This document shows, in pieces, positions 24,973 to 36,978 of a DNA stretch of 64,000 nucleotides. Within the stretch, counting starts at the first letter, position 1; each line of letters begins with the position of its first letter. Made by a program: the position numbers and the translations under genes. The notes under the pieces are model-generated. The model searched no databases. It saw nothing but the letters and a program-made list of their open reading frames with translations, and was not told the DNA's origin. Source of the DNA: Galerina marginata (lineage: Eukaryota > Basidiomycota > Agaricomycetes > Agaricales > Galerinaceae); contig JAECYW010000011.1 in the NCBI GenBank assembly GCA_023014335.1, positions 1,240,001 through 1,304,000 of the forward strand, given 5' to 3'.

Positions 24973-25921
24973 ATGCCAACCGAAGCATTACCGGTACGGA
25001 TACCTTTCGTTTCTACAGATGTAATTGATTTCATTTCGGACGTTCATGGTGATTCTCTATAGCGAGGACCTTGTGGGTGAAGCGCTGCTCCGAGCTGCAA
25101 AAAGAACACGGTATCAAACGCGAGGATCTATTTCTTCAGACAAAGTAACGTCTTTTAATGTGTTGCAGTCCTCCCATAGCGTCATTCTTATGTCCACCCT
25201 ATCGTAAAGGTATACCCCAATCGGCGGGCAAGACGCCTCGAAACCCATCCCAGTACGATCCCGCAGACCCCATCTCAAAGCAGATCACTACGTCATGCCA
25301 GAAGTCGCTAGCCAACTTACACACGACCTATCTGGATAGTTACCTCCTCCACTCTCCATTGTCAACCTAGAGCAGACCATCGAAGCTTGGCATACACTCA
25401 TGCAACTGCAAGACGAGGGTAAAGTACGCCTGATCGGAGTAAGCAATACCTATGACGTCCGGGTGCTCGCGGCGCTCGGGGAAAGTAAGGAAGGTCCAGG
25501 TTGTCCAGAACCGGTGGTACGAGGGCAATGACTGGGACCAAAAAGTGTTCAACTATTGCAAAGAATCGGAGATCATGTACCAGTAAGTTGCGCCGCTCCG
25601 AGTCCGAGTCCCGCCATACAAAATCGGCACGAGAAAAAAAAAAGATGCGGTACTCAAAAACTTCTCAGCAGGTCGTTCTGGACGCTCTCAGGATCGCCGT
25701 CTCTCCTCTCCCACCCGGCGCTGCTACTGATCGCGAAGAAGTCCAAGTTAACGGCACCGCAGGCTGTATACAAGGTGGCGCAGATTGAGGGGATCATCCC
25801 GCTTTCGGGCACGACTAACGAGGCGCACATGGGCGAGGATGTTGCGGTGGAGAAGCTTCCGTTCATGCTGGATGGTTCGGAAGAATTATTGGAGGCTGTA
25901 AGGAAATTTATCAGAGAGTGA
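24973..25921 (+). pseudogene. Aldo/keto reductase pseudogene
   Basis: The family reduces carbonyls with NAD(P)H on a TIM barrel. Recognisable pieces are the N-terminus MPTEALPVRIPFVSTDVIDF, then LVGEALLRAA, HGIKREDLFLQTK, YTPIGGQDASKPIP, SLANLHTTYLDSYLLHSPLS, EAWHTLMQLQDEGKVRLIGV, VVQNRWYEGNDWDQ and the end SFWTLSGSPSLLSHPALL, APQAVYKVAQIEGIIPLSGT. Between VHGDSL (25055) and EDLVGEAL (25068) about 40 residues normally present are missing; this is the segment with the start of the barrel and the catalytic Asp/Tyr region. At least four one-base frame shifts follow (25099-25103 AAAAA run, 25254, 25368 and 25483 approximately). An intron with a GTAAGT donor at 25583 is still recognisable. The deletion, as well as the frame shifts, makes it a likely pseudogene rather than only an assembly problem. 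Confidence 0.75.
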
Positions 25922-26109
25922 ACGAATAATGACTACACGGTGAGGGAGTCTCGGACATTTGACATCTGGAGTCCTCGAGATATATCGACATCGATTTTTT
26001 ATATACACGACATACATAGCATAGAGTTATAGGTTACTCACCAGGTCTAAAAGAAGGGGTGCATTCCTCTGTTTACTTCCACGGATATCGGGACAAAATG
26101 TCTTCCCAG

Positions 26110-27091
26110 CTATCCCTTTCGAAATGAGATAGGTGTAGTTGCAGCATCATGTTCGTTTGTTCCAGCTGGGGGTGAGAACAGGAGCTTTGAATCTCTCGCA
26201 AAGTTCTCAAGGAGAACAGCCAACCGGATATCACGAAGTGTGATTCCAGGTTCAGTGGAGTAGTCGGTAGCCACCTCGGACGACTCGGACAAATCAAATT
26301 TCCTCGCAGAATGCGTTTGTGTGATGACAGTTACGACCGGACGTTTTCCAGACCAGAGATTGAAAGAAACATGATGCTTTGTAAATAAAAAGAAGCTGGC
26401 TGAGTTTCGGCGGGTTGTAGGTCAACCTTGTCAATCACCTTTTCTTGTTTCTCGATGGCCATGAGTTCTTGTAGGATTTTGCGCGCTGATTTCGGGCCTT
26501 TGAGTGTGAGTTTTCCCACTAAGAAAGGAGATTTATGGTTCTGTAAAGGGGAAGGAAGTTAGATACGCTGAAGACTATCGTTTTTGCGCTCCGAAAGGGG
26601 TGTACGTACCTGGTCGTTGAACCCGTCATTGGCTGCCATGGTTTTGATTTCCCATCCCCGTCTATAAAGCGGGTATAGATATTCCTGGGTCTCCTCTCGC
26701 ATCAACAAAGCCGTGGTGCGCTCAATATAGGGAACTGGGCCAGGTAGTTTAAGTTCTGGGAGATCGCATCCTGCTTGTGAGATTGATGTATTCTCAATAG
26801 CATCTTTTCGTAAGAACGGAGAAGAGTGCAAATGCCGTACACCCTAAAACCAGCAATTGAGTTAGCCTTTACAATGGGAAGCACTCCGAAGTGAATCTCT
26901 CATACCAGTTTTGCCAATAAAATCCCAACGTTGTTGGTGCGATTTATATTCAAGTTGGACTGGCCATGGGTGGAGGTGTTTCCACCCTTTTGTTTGTGGC
27001 ATTCGTTAAGACTATTTGAGCGATCTATTGACGCGAAGAGGTATCTCTGGACAGATAATAGCTTTAAGGGACGTTGAAGCGCCATATACAC
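26110..27091 (-). CDS. Pterin-4a-carbinolamine dehydratase-like protein, probably mitochondrial
   Basis: Pterin carbinolamine dehydratases regenerate tetrahydrobiopterin; related small proteins also act as coactivators or in mitochondria. The four exons join without frame breaks: exon 1 ends ILLAKL before GTATGA; exon 2 runs GVRHLHSSPFLRK to DGFNDQ before GTACGT; exon 3 is NHKSPFLVGKLTLKG to IEKQEK; exon 4 starts HHVSFNLWSG. The joined EKHH, the VVTVITQTHSAR strand and ITLRDIRLAVLLENF are the signature elements of this fold, as is the GWEIKTM tryptophan before them. The N-terminal 80 or so residues are Arg/Ser/Leu-rich with few acidic residues, fitting a mitochondrial targeting sequence. The Pro usually found after the HH pair is absent (HHV), so catalytic activity is uncertain. 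Confidence 0.65.
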
Positions 27092-27386
27092 TGACAGTCA
27101 GTGAAAGACTTCAAAAGACTCGAGGGCATGAGACCGCGTCAAAACGTGACCATCAAGAGCTTACATAAACAAATCTTAACTGACGTCATCAACTTACTTT
27201 GAAAAGCCGTGCCATGAGGCAGCCCTCTCCCAGTTCAACTCCTTGTCGACTCCATGATGGTACACAGGTTTCTTGGCCATTATATCATACTATATCGCAT
27301 TTTCTACAAATAGGAGGAGTGGATAATTGCTGCTATACCCCTTTCATCTTTTCCTCAGACAACACGCGACCGTATAAATTTTGGCA

Positions 27387-28558
27387 ATGGGTTTTCTTCG
27401 TCTCTTATGGTCGGCAATATTGTTTTGTCACCTCTGCGCAGCGATTCCTAGTTCTCATCTGCAAACTCGATCAGTCACGAACACGTCGAAAGCTGGATTG
27501 GCATGGCCGAACGCTGACAGCGTAGATATTAGTCAGTTTGGGAGTACTGGGAAGATTTCATGGTACGTCTACTTACATACAGGCATTTGAATTGCGTCTC
27601 AAGCGAATGAAAGGTACTACACATGGTCTCCTTTTCCAACTGATTCGAACTTCGAATTTGTTCCAATGTTTTGGGGTACCAAATCGATCGACCAGTTCAG
27701 TTCAACCATCCAGCAAACGCTTTCCAATAAACGCATGAACGTAACAGCCATTCTAGGAATGAACGAGTTTCGTTTTTTCACTTTATTTGTTACATGATCA
27801 AACTAACTAGAGGTTAGACCTGAACAAGCTGGCCAGTCGAATTTAACAGCGCAAGAAGGCGTCCAACTGTGGCAGACATATGTTCAGCCTCTTCACGGAA
27901 TGGGCTTGCGCCTTGGTAGTCCCGCACCATCTAGTGCACCTTCTGGGAAGGTCTGGCTGCAAGACTTTTTTACGGCTTGTGGTGCTAATTGCACCGTGGA
28001 TTTCATCGCCATGCGTCAGTACTCGCTTCTTTCTTCATAAGAATCCTTAATTTCTAAATGTCCATCATTTGCAGACTGGTACGGCACAAACGCCACTCAA
28101 TTTATTTCGTACCTACAAGATTATCCACGACACCTTCCAGAAGCCTCTGTGGGTTACTGAGTGGTCATGCCAAAATTATGTCAATCTCCAGGATCAATGT
28201 TCGGCCGATGAGATTGTGCAGTTCTTGAATGTGACTCAGTCTTTCATGGATAGCGCTGACTTCGTCGAGCGTTATTCCTGGTTTGGAGCGATGCCGAATA
28301 GTCAGGGTGTTAATCCAGTAATTTCGTGTTTCCATTTTGGCGTTGTAATTATCCTGACCTTCTCGAACAGGCTGATGCCCTCCTGGATAATAAGGACGTA
28401 TAAACGCACTCGGACAACAATATATAGGTGTGCAAGGGAATCAGACGAACTCCAGCAATCCAAACATCATAATAAGCCGCGGCCTGTCCCGCTTTCCCTT
28501 CTATAGTCTGGTGACAGTGGTGTTCGCGGGTATTCAAGTCGCCTTCTTTATGCTCTAG
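27387..28558 (+). CDS. Glycoside hydrolase family 128 (beta-1,3-glucanase-like), frame-broken
   Basis: GH128 enzymes cleave beta-1,3-glucan, the main fungal wall polymer, outside the cell. The ATG at 27387 starts a signal peptide (MGFLRLLWSAILFCHLCAA). Exon 1 ends ISW and joins YYTWSPFPTDS, FVPMFWGTKSIDQF and MNVTAILGMNEP, a hallmark with the likely catalytic Glu in GMNEP. Next are GVQLWQTYVQPL, HWYGTNATQFISYLQD and KPLWVTEWSCQNY with the second likely catalytic Glu in TEW, then FVERYSWFGAM. Frame breaks lie at 28121-28122 (TT run) and near 28402. Reading past the second, the protein ends in a hydrophobic stretch (FYSLVTVVFAGIQVAFFML) with a stop at 28556-28558, which could be a membrane or GPI-type signal; in the other frame the end is 28506. 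The residues named as catalytic are my inference from the family. It may be a sequence-error gene or a pseudogene. Confidence 0.75.
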
Positions 28559-29652
28559 ATTTACCTCTGCTCGCGCAAATTCCATACTTACATACCCTCT
28601 CATATCGGACTCATAGAATACATTACCACCCATTGACTTTATTTCAGCCTACAATGTATTGATAAATTCGAGCTTATAGGACTCTCGTGCTCGTGGATCT
28701 TACGATTAAAAAAAATAGATCTGGACACTTCTTCTGTCGGAACTTTGCGAATGAATTCGTTTTTTGCAATTGATAGGTCTCCCAAAGCACTACTTAAAAA
28801 TATTGGACTTTCATCATAAAGAGCGCCCTGAGCATTCGCGGCGCGCGCTGCGTAATATTCGAATACAGTGCCACGTGATGGGAAAGTTCATTCCTCTATG
28901 CCAAGGGGCGCCAAGTCGAATAATGAATTACCACCGAGTTGACCCACCACATGGACCTCGTTGCCCGACGCAACTCCTGCTGTTATCTTTGCTTGCGTTA
29001 TACTCGCTCAACCTCGCGGTGGACAACCGGTAGCAATTCCCCTCACATGTCGCCAGCTTTGTCCCGACTTTTTCAAACCTCAACGCAATAATCGCAAGGA
29101 ACTTTCACTCGCTTCATTAAGCGCCGTTATCATCATCATGAAATGACCGAACAGAAGCGCGGAAATTTTCATTAGGAAGAAGCCAGAAGCAGTTTAAAAT
29201 TTCAATTATAGAGTATCCGACCTCCGCGTCCCATAAACTCCAGTGCGTTGTATGGTCAAGTCGATGGATACCCAATAAGCACAAGACTGTCAGGAAGAAT
29301 GCAGCTGCTGAATGCGAGTGAGTGCGGTTGCCTATGCCCAGTGAATTATGGGCGGCGGGCTGGCTTGGTTTATGCAGACCTCAGTGCATTTCGTCTCGGG
29401 GAGAGGGACATCGCGCGACTTGGCTTGACACTCTACTCGCGAAATATCACAGGGAAGTCCCCGAGCGATAATTGGCAAGGACGCCACAATATTGCATGCT
29501 TCCTCCTTGGTTTCCACATGCGCGCCCTGTGCCTTTACGTTTCTATGGAGTGGGTATGAGTGGATATATAACATCCAACGAGCCTCAATTCGCGTCCAGG
29601 TTCTGACTCTTCTTTGGTTTTGGTTTTCCGGGTTTCTTGTACTTCTTGCACA
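28559..29652. promoter_or_regulatory. Intergenic region and subtilase promoter with TATA box
   Basis: About 1.1 kb with no convincing gene. A TATA-like TATATAA lies at 29565-29571, about 82 bp before the subtilase ATG, a common distance for Agaricomycete promoters, and pyrimidine-rich tracts follow it. No other elements are clear. Confidence 0.45.
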
Positions 29653-32600
29653 ATGAAGTCCGCTGCGCTTTGGGCCCTGCTCCCTTCCTTGCTGACCGCC
29701 AGCTCCACACTCGCTACATTCCCGATCGCCAATGTCAAGAAGGTCACGACCTTACCCACTGTCCCTAACAAGTTTATCGTCGAAGTGGAGAATATCGCGA
29801 ATATTCCCAACAAACGCTCATTTACACGCGTATGAAATTCTTACCGCCTCTTGCAACATAATCCAGGCTAACCGTTATCCCCAAGTCACTTGATGTTATT
29901 TATGCTTCTCTGAAAGAACGCGCCGTAGAGTTCGAGGTTACGAAGGAGTTTAATACGGATGAAGTGTTCGTCGGTGCGGCTGTGGTGCTCAACGTATGTC
30001 GATTCGTTGTTATTGCGAACCTACCCTTGCTAAATTTCATTTCAGGACGCCAAGGTTTGACTTACTTCTATTCGCGGAGAATTTCGTAGACTAATGCCAA
30101 CCAGGATGCTATTGCCGTTGAGAATACGCCGGGAGTTAAGGCTATTCGACCTATCAGAGCTTTCAAAATCCCGAAGTGCGTTCAATCTGACCTTATAATT
30201 TTCTTCTTGTCTAATCGTGTTTCAGGCTGGCAAAGAGCCATGTCCTCACTGGACTTGACGACCCACAACTCCCACCCGACTCACTTTCAACCCATGTTAT
30301 CACCGTCAGTCTTACGGTTATACTGTGGATACGAACATCTCATTCTGAAATCTGTTACAGGGAGTCGACAAACTCCATGCACAAGGGATAATCGGAAAAG
30401 GGATCAAAATTGGAATGTAGGTGTCAGCGTGCACTTTCTCAAACCCAAACTTATTCAGGATTCCAATTAGAATTGACACCGGTATTGATTATAACCATCC
30501 CACTCTTGGAGGGGGTTTCGGTGCCAATTTCTTGGTTGCGGGGGGTTATGACTTCGTTGGCGATGCTTACACTGGTGCGTGTAGTACTTGCATTACATTT
30601 TACTTATTGTGACACTTTGACCAAGGCCAAAACACCCCTGTTCCCGACTCTGATCCTCTCGATAATTGCAATGGTACGCATTTCGATATTGTCCCACGAA
30701 AAACAGTCTCATCGGTATTCTCCAGGACACGGAACGCATGTCGCTGTATGATTCATCTTACTTGTGCGACACCTATCGGATCCTTAACTCTTGCAACAGG
30801 GTATCATTGCCGCACTTCCTGGAAATGAGTTCAACATTACTGGTGTTGCTTATGGCTCAAGCCTGTCCTCTTACCGTGTTTTCGGCTGCGATGGCTCAGT
30901 AACCGAAGAAGGTTCGGGTTTCTTTCGACTCTTGTGACGGTTGTGTCTGACAAAAAATTCAGTCATCGTTGAAGCGCTGATTAAGGGTTATAAGGATGGC
31001 ATGGACATCCTAACCCTGTCCCTTGGTGGAGCAGATGGATGGGCTGCATCGTCAGGCGCGGTTGCTGCCAACAGGATCGCTAATCTGGGCAAAATCGTGA
31101 CAATTGCTGCCGGAAACGATGTTCGTCCTTCCTTGATTCCTAAACCTATCGAGTCTAACTTTTATTTAGGGAGACCAAGGCTCATGGTATTCGTCGAGCC
31201 CAGGGAATGCTTTCAACGCCATCTCTGTTGCTAGTGTCGACAAGTACGTCTTATCCTCGACAGCTCTCGTCTTTGCAAGGACACTTACTTATGATGCGAT
31301 TCCCTCTTTGCCATCCAGTACCGTTATTCCTCTCCAAAACGCTACTGTTCATGGCGTCACGCATGATCCAATCACCTATTTCTCTCCCCTTCCTTTCGCT
31401 ATCAAAGACGAACTCCCGATCTACGCCACATCGAATGATACAACAGTTGCAGACGACGCCTGCAACCCCCTTCCCGACAGCACGCCTGATCTGTCTCCAT
31501 TCGTGGTTATCATTCGTCGCGGGACCTGCTCCTTTGTAATTTTCTTCAATGGTTATTTGTTATGTTCGATGCTTGAGCTGACATATTCTTCTTATAGGTC
31601 CAGAAGCTGACCAACACTGCCGCGAAAGGTGCCAAGGTCGCGCTTATCTACGAGTGAGCCAATTCTACTTATCTTTCGGCAAGCAGAGGCTGATCTTCCA
31701 AAGCAACGGCAACGGTTTTGCTGGAATCGGCGTCGGCGATTTCCTAGCCACTCTTATCCAAGCTGCAGATGGGGAATTCGTAAGGACCCTCATATCCGTG
31801 TTGTTTCCCAGGTATTGACAGTTGTTTGTGCACTATAGCTGGTTCAACAGTTTGCGGCTGGGAAGGCTGTCTCGCTTTCTTTCCCTCAGGTTGGTGGATC
31901 AACCAACTTTCCTTCTGACCATGGAGGCTTGGTGTCGACCTTTTCTACGTGAGTCCTTTAGAGCGAAATTCTGGCCTCATAATTCTCATTCTTGCACCCA
32001 GCTACGGCCCATCGAACGACTTCCACTTCAAGCCTGCAGTTGCTGCCCCCGGAGGAAACATCATCTCAACGTTGCCTCTCGCCCTCGGTCGTTATGGCGT
32101 TCTTTCTGGAACATCCATGGCCACACCTTTTGTCGCTGGTGTTTCTGCCCTTCTCCTTAATGCCAAAGGAAAGTCGCCCGCTGTTGCCAAGTCGGCCCGT
32201 ACCCTATTTGAGACGACTGCCAGCAAAATCCCGTCCAGCTTCACTGATGGCGATCCTCTGCATACTCTCACTCAGGCGGGTGCTGGTTTAATCCAAGCCT
32301 TCGAGGCTGTCCACGCCACCACGATAGTCTCTCCTGGAGAGCTTATCCTCAACGACACCGCTCATTTCAATGGAATGTGGGTACCCTATAATTATCGTGC
32401 TTCCAGACCATCTAAATATTTGTACTAGTCAAACTTTCACTGTCAAGAACACTGGCTCCAGTCCGAAGAAGTACAAACTCAGCCACAGCCCAGCTGGCAC
32501 GGCTCTCACCATCCGTCCAGTACGTCTTCAGTTTAAACTGGTTTAAACCAAAAAGTAGTATATTTGCTTACCCTACTCCTCAGGGCACGATTTTCCCCGC

Positions 32601-33457
32601 AGTCGGACCTGTGCCTTTATCACCCGCTGCAGCCGGCGTCAACATCGTACCCTCGTCGTTTACACTCTATCCTGGCCAAACTCAGCTCGTGGTCGCCCTT
32701 TTCACCCCGCCCAAAGGTCTAGACGCCTCTACCTACCCTGTCTACAGCGGATTCATCAACGTCGCAAGCCCATCGGAGAACTACCATGTTTCCTATCTCG
32801 GTCTTGCTGGCAGCCTGAAGGACAAGCAAGTCGTCGACAACACTGATGTCTTCTTCGGCTTCCCTGTTCCTGCCGTTCTCGACGCCACAGGAAACCCACA
32901 GGCCAACCCGACAAACTATACCTTTGCCAACAAAGACAATCCTGCGCTCCTCTGGAGGTACTTCTTTCAGTTGTTGGCTTATCCTTAATACCGGTACTGA
33001 TTCTTTATCAGATTGGTCTTTGGAACCCCCGCTCTGCGAATTGACCTCGTCGATCCTGCTATCACCCTCACGCCTACTTTGAACGCTAGGGGCTTTGACT
33101 GGGGCTCTTTCTTCTCATTCCCTCACGGAAACAAGGGTGGATCATTCGCCAAGGTCAAGATAGTTGGCCCTCTCGCATCCTTCGACTACATCACCCGACA
33201 AGACGAGGTAAACCTCATCTGCCCACATATGATGTCCTCCGTTGACTTTCTATCTTGCTTTCTAGGCTACACATGACGATGGCAGTGTAACTGCTTGGAA
33301 TATGCTGAATCTGGACACACCAGCATTTGCAAATGGAACAGTAATCCCTAATGGATCATACCGCATCCTGCTTCGCGCGTTGAGAGTCACTGGCAACCCG
33401 ACAAAAGAAGAGGACTATGAATCGTGGCTGAGTCCAATTGTTGGCATTTTTGCATGA
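29653..33457 (+). CDS. Secreted subtilisin-like serine protease (peptidase S8)
   Basis: This is an extracellular endopeptidase of the subtilase family. The ATG at 29653 opens a signal peptide (MKSAALWALLPSLLTASSTL). A prodomain-like part follows (VPNKFIVEVENIANIP, YASLKERAVEFEVTKEF, GVKAIRPIRAF). The catalytic triad is clear: Asp in IGIIDTGIDYNHPTL (30466-30510), His in NGHGTHVAGI across the introns near 30730, and Ser in SGTSMATPFVAGVSALL (about 32106-32155). A protease-associated insertion (DDACNPLPDSTPDLSPFVV, RRGTCSFVQKL) lies between His and Ser. After the catalytic domain come beta-sandwich Fn3-like domains (TFTVKNTGSSPKKYKL, SFTLYPGQTQLVVALF, YHVSYLGLAGSL), as in C5a-peptidase/Vpr-like enzymes. 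The end is SWLSPIVGIFA with TGA at 33455-33457. About 15 to 20 short introns are inferred and the main frames join well. It probably releases amino acids from environmental protein. Confidence 0.9.
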
Positions 33458-34444
33458 TACAAACCCTTCACGAGCATGGACCCTAGTATGATATAATTCT
33501 GTGCACTTTTTCGTCGTAATGTTGTTGTCATTAAAGTATCTTGCAACTTCCGTTCCTTTCCCGCTCTCAGAAGCATCGCCACGACCGGTTTAGCAAGAAT
33601 AAGACTAAACAAGACACAGAATGAGATTGAGACGGGAATTTTCACACAAAGATCGCTACAACAAAAGTACTACAAGGATAATGTGGTTGCGGAGGACAGT
33701 TGAGGGATGCCAGACTAAATATGGGTACTTGTATATGTGGAATGTGCGTTCGTAAACCAGGAAATGTAGTGAAAGGAGAAGATGATGGGGTGGTGGTGGT
33801 GTTGTGTAGAAAGCATTTGGATAACAGAGGATGAAACTAAACGACAAGGGGTAAGAAGGGAAGATGGGAGAACACCGTATACCTACAAGAGCAGCGGGAT
33901 CATGCCTGTGGGGCACACTAGGACCAAGTATACGATCCGGAAGCAGGCGACCCGAAGGTAGCAACACGGAGAGGTGGAAATGGATAGAATTAACAAGCGG
34001 GCTAGGGAAGAAAAAAAAAATTAAACGTAAAACAAGGAAGAAAAGAAGATTCGAAAGAGCAAGTACACCATGATGACAAATGGGGGAAAAAGAGAAAGGA
34101 ATAAAGCCAAAAAAAACCCAGGAACAAATATATGATCAAAGTTCGACGAAGGCGTTGGGACGGATGGAAACAATGACGGAAGAGCAAACGGAAAAAGAAA
34201 GGATGCACAAGCCACACAAAACACCACACCCACAGAAATGAAGGCAACACTGACAGAATATAAAAGAAGAATAAAAAGACAGTATGAAAAAAGCGGAACA
34301 AATATCATAAAAAGCCTTCAAATCTGTATGTTATACAAAGAGCGTGGAACGGAGTGGTGTAGAGTGTAGTACGTGCTTTTGCTCCCCTTGTCCTCGGCCC
34401 CATCCTGCATCTCCTTCGGTAATCGGGACATGGGCGTCGTTGGC
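33458..34444. other. 3' flanks of convergent genes, with a strand-asymmetric purine tract
   Basis: The subtilase and CCR4 genes converge here. From about 33960 to 34320 the plus strand is dominated by A and G (for example the poly-A run at 34010-34019), so the CCR4 transcript would have a pyrimidine-rich 3' untranslated region. The open frames on the minus strand are Phe/Ser/Leu-rich and only reflect this composition. No gene or RNA is evident. Confidence 0.5.
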
Positions 34445-36978
34445 CTACGACGAGGGCTGTGGCCGAGGCGGGACGGTTTCGCGTGGAGGCTTGACGCGGA
34501 ATTCTGCGGCGATTGCAACGTGGCTGAAAGAAATTAAGTCAGAATATGCACCACAAACGAAAATTTAAAAAAGTAAGACGAAAGAGACACATACTCAGAT
34601 GGGAAATGCGGGTTCGGGAATCCCACCACCTTGTCCAAATACGCATGGTCAATCTCTCCAAGTACCTTATTCGGAGCCAAGTTCGCGGCTGAGTACCACA
34701 CATAATCGATATGGCCCTTGAACCCGGGCGTGTGGTTCGTAATGAGCTGCTCGGCGGGTGCACCGGGCGCCGAGTACGCGCTCTTCAGCGCGAGGCGGTG
34801 GCGGATGCCCTCGCTCGTGTACCGCCCATATGTGTGCGCCATGAAGTCCTCGTGGTTCGGCGGCACCGAGCCGGTGTTGAGGAACTCGTACACGCCGGAC
34901 CAGGTGAACGAGTTGAAGTCGCCACAGATGATGAGAGGGATTTTGGAGCCGTCGGTGTAGATCGGCGGTGGGCGGTAGGTTGCGGGGGGTGTGGGGGGTT
35001 CGGGTTGGGCTTGGGAGGAGGATGGAGGGAAGGTGTTGTTTGCGAGTGAGGATGGCTCGCCGTCTGGGAGGTTGGGTGTGCTGGGTGTTTCTGACGAGTC
35101 CTCGACGCCGTTTACACCTGAAGACGTTGGCGTGTCCGCGGAGGGTGTTGAAGGTGCGTGGAACCCTGGCGGTGCGGGAGGAGGGTACCTCGCGAAGTGG
35201 TGTGCAATCTTCTCAACCTCCTCGACTAGTAAAGCAACTTGGACAAGTTTGACATCTCTGTACGCCGCGTCCCAGTGAATGTGCGCATTGGCGACGACGA
35301 ACCTCGTGCCAGTGTGCTTGGTCTCCAGTAGGCAGACGACAGCTAGATGATCCTTGCCCAATACACGATTGAACATGTCGTCTGTCTTCTTGAAGTCTTG
35401 TCGTTGCATGGCCATGGCACTGAACTCGAGGAGATGCTTTTCTACAAGGTTGTACCTTTAAATTCGGGTTAGATGCGAAATGGATTATTATAAGGATACA
35501 CACTTGTCTGCCTTGTAGAATGTTGCGCAACCATCGACCAATCTCCTATCAGCCTCCTTCATGGTCTTGTACCTCGACTTTGGCCAGAAAACACCCTCGT
35601 ATCCGTGCTGAGCCAGGTTGACGCTAAAGTAGTCCTCGTACTGGGCGATATCCATCTCCTGCAGACATAGAAAGTCTACATCGTGTTTGATAATCTCCTC
35701 CAGAATTAGTGCTTTGCGATAAGACCAAGCGAGCGCCCACGACGGTGTATAGCCGTATACTTTCTCCGTAGCAAATCCGCTCACATAGGATATTGTAACA
35801 CATGATGCTACATGTCTCCACAGTCGGGTCCTTCGCCAGGGCCTCCTGTTCTTGTGGGGGGATGAGTGACTTCCATACACGCTCAGGAGGATCAAAATCG
35901 ACAGGGCAATTATCCCGGAGATAACAGATGAGGGCTCGTGTGCCGTCCTTCTGGACGATTGACTTGAGCATCTGATCGAGCGGATTGCCTTCTACACCCA
36001 GTGTCTGGAGTTGGTGAAGGCTACCGAACTGGGGTGGGATCGTTGATAGGTGGTTGTCGAATAGATAGAGCTCCTTCAACTGCGTCAACATCCCGAGCTC
36101 CGGAGGCAAGGAGTTGAGGCCATTGCCTGATAGATCGAGGAGCTCGAGATGACGTAATTTCGAGATTTCTGGGGGTACGGATGATAGAGCGTTGTGGTTG
36201 AGGTAGAGGTTGATAAGAAAGGTGAATCCGAAGAGGCCAGACGTTGGAGGGAGATTCTTGATGTTGACTCCACCCATGTCCAGTGACGTCCACGTATTCT
36301 CGGGTGGCCTGACTGCTGTCGGCCGAGAGGCTTCTACCAAGGGTCCGGGGGTGGATGGCCGTTGTGAAACTGGGGTACCGTTTCCATTGGTAGGAGACGA
36401 GTCGGGAGAGGCCTCGATTGGGCCGCCGTTGGTTTGGTCGGGGGTTGGTGGTAGTTTGATGAGGTTGGGGTTTGTGATGGGAATGGCAGATTTAGCGACA
36501 GTGCGAGAGGCCATGGCGCTCGCTCGTGCCCTGTGATGGGGTGAGCGCGACGCACGTATCATCTGGAAATAGACAGATGAACATGACAGATTCAGATTAA
36601 GATAGATTTCAGACTGACCTCGCATTTCATTAGTTGCTGCTGCCATTGAGGAGATACGATGGGTGTTGCACTGGCCGGCGACCCCTGTGCTGCGAGGAGG
36701 TGCTGCTGGTGCGTGTGTTGGTTCGGCGGTGATGGGTAGTGGGACATGGAATTCTGGTGGTGATGCTGGAGGGGCGGATGCTGGAGAGGATGGTGTCCGG
36801 GATGGTGTGGAATGGCGCCGTTGGTGTACAAAGCATAACCCGGAGATGGCGGTGGCGGGCCTACAGACGACTGCTGCCCTGGCTGCTGCTGAACGAGCAT
36901 CGGCAGCCGCCATGGATTGTTGTCGTGGTGGTTCGCCAACTTGTGCGGAATGCCTGGGGATTGCTGAGGATAGTACAT
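34445..36978 (-). CDS. CCR4: CCR4 poly(A) deadenylase of the CCR4-NOT complex
   Basis: CCR4 is the Mg2+-dependent 3'-5' exonuclease that shortens mRNA poly(A) tails in the CCR4-NOT complex. The ATG at 36976-36978 opens a Gln/Pro/His-rich N-terminus (MYYPQQSPGIPHK, HPLQHPPLQHHHQ). The second part contains a leucine-rich repeat region (FLINLYLNHNALSSVPPEIS, LELLDLSGNGLNSLPPELG, LKELYLFDNHLSTIPPQFG), the binding face for the NOT scaffold. The nuclease domain follows with CYNILCER, YTPSWALAWSYRKALILEEI, DFLCLQEMD (catalytic Glu), VVANAHIHWD, LIICGDFNSF (Asp and Asn) and GHIDYVWYS. A low-complexity insert with Ser/Pro/Thr lies before GDFN. The stop is at 34445-34447. The frame changes exactly between NILCER and FATEKVYGY at 35777-35778 (CC run), so one base is probably extra. 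Introns are few and short. Confidence 0.9.

Noticed and set aside
34002..34321. Phe-rich open frames on the minus strand
   Set aside because: Entirely explained by the purine-rich plus strand in the CCR4 3' region.
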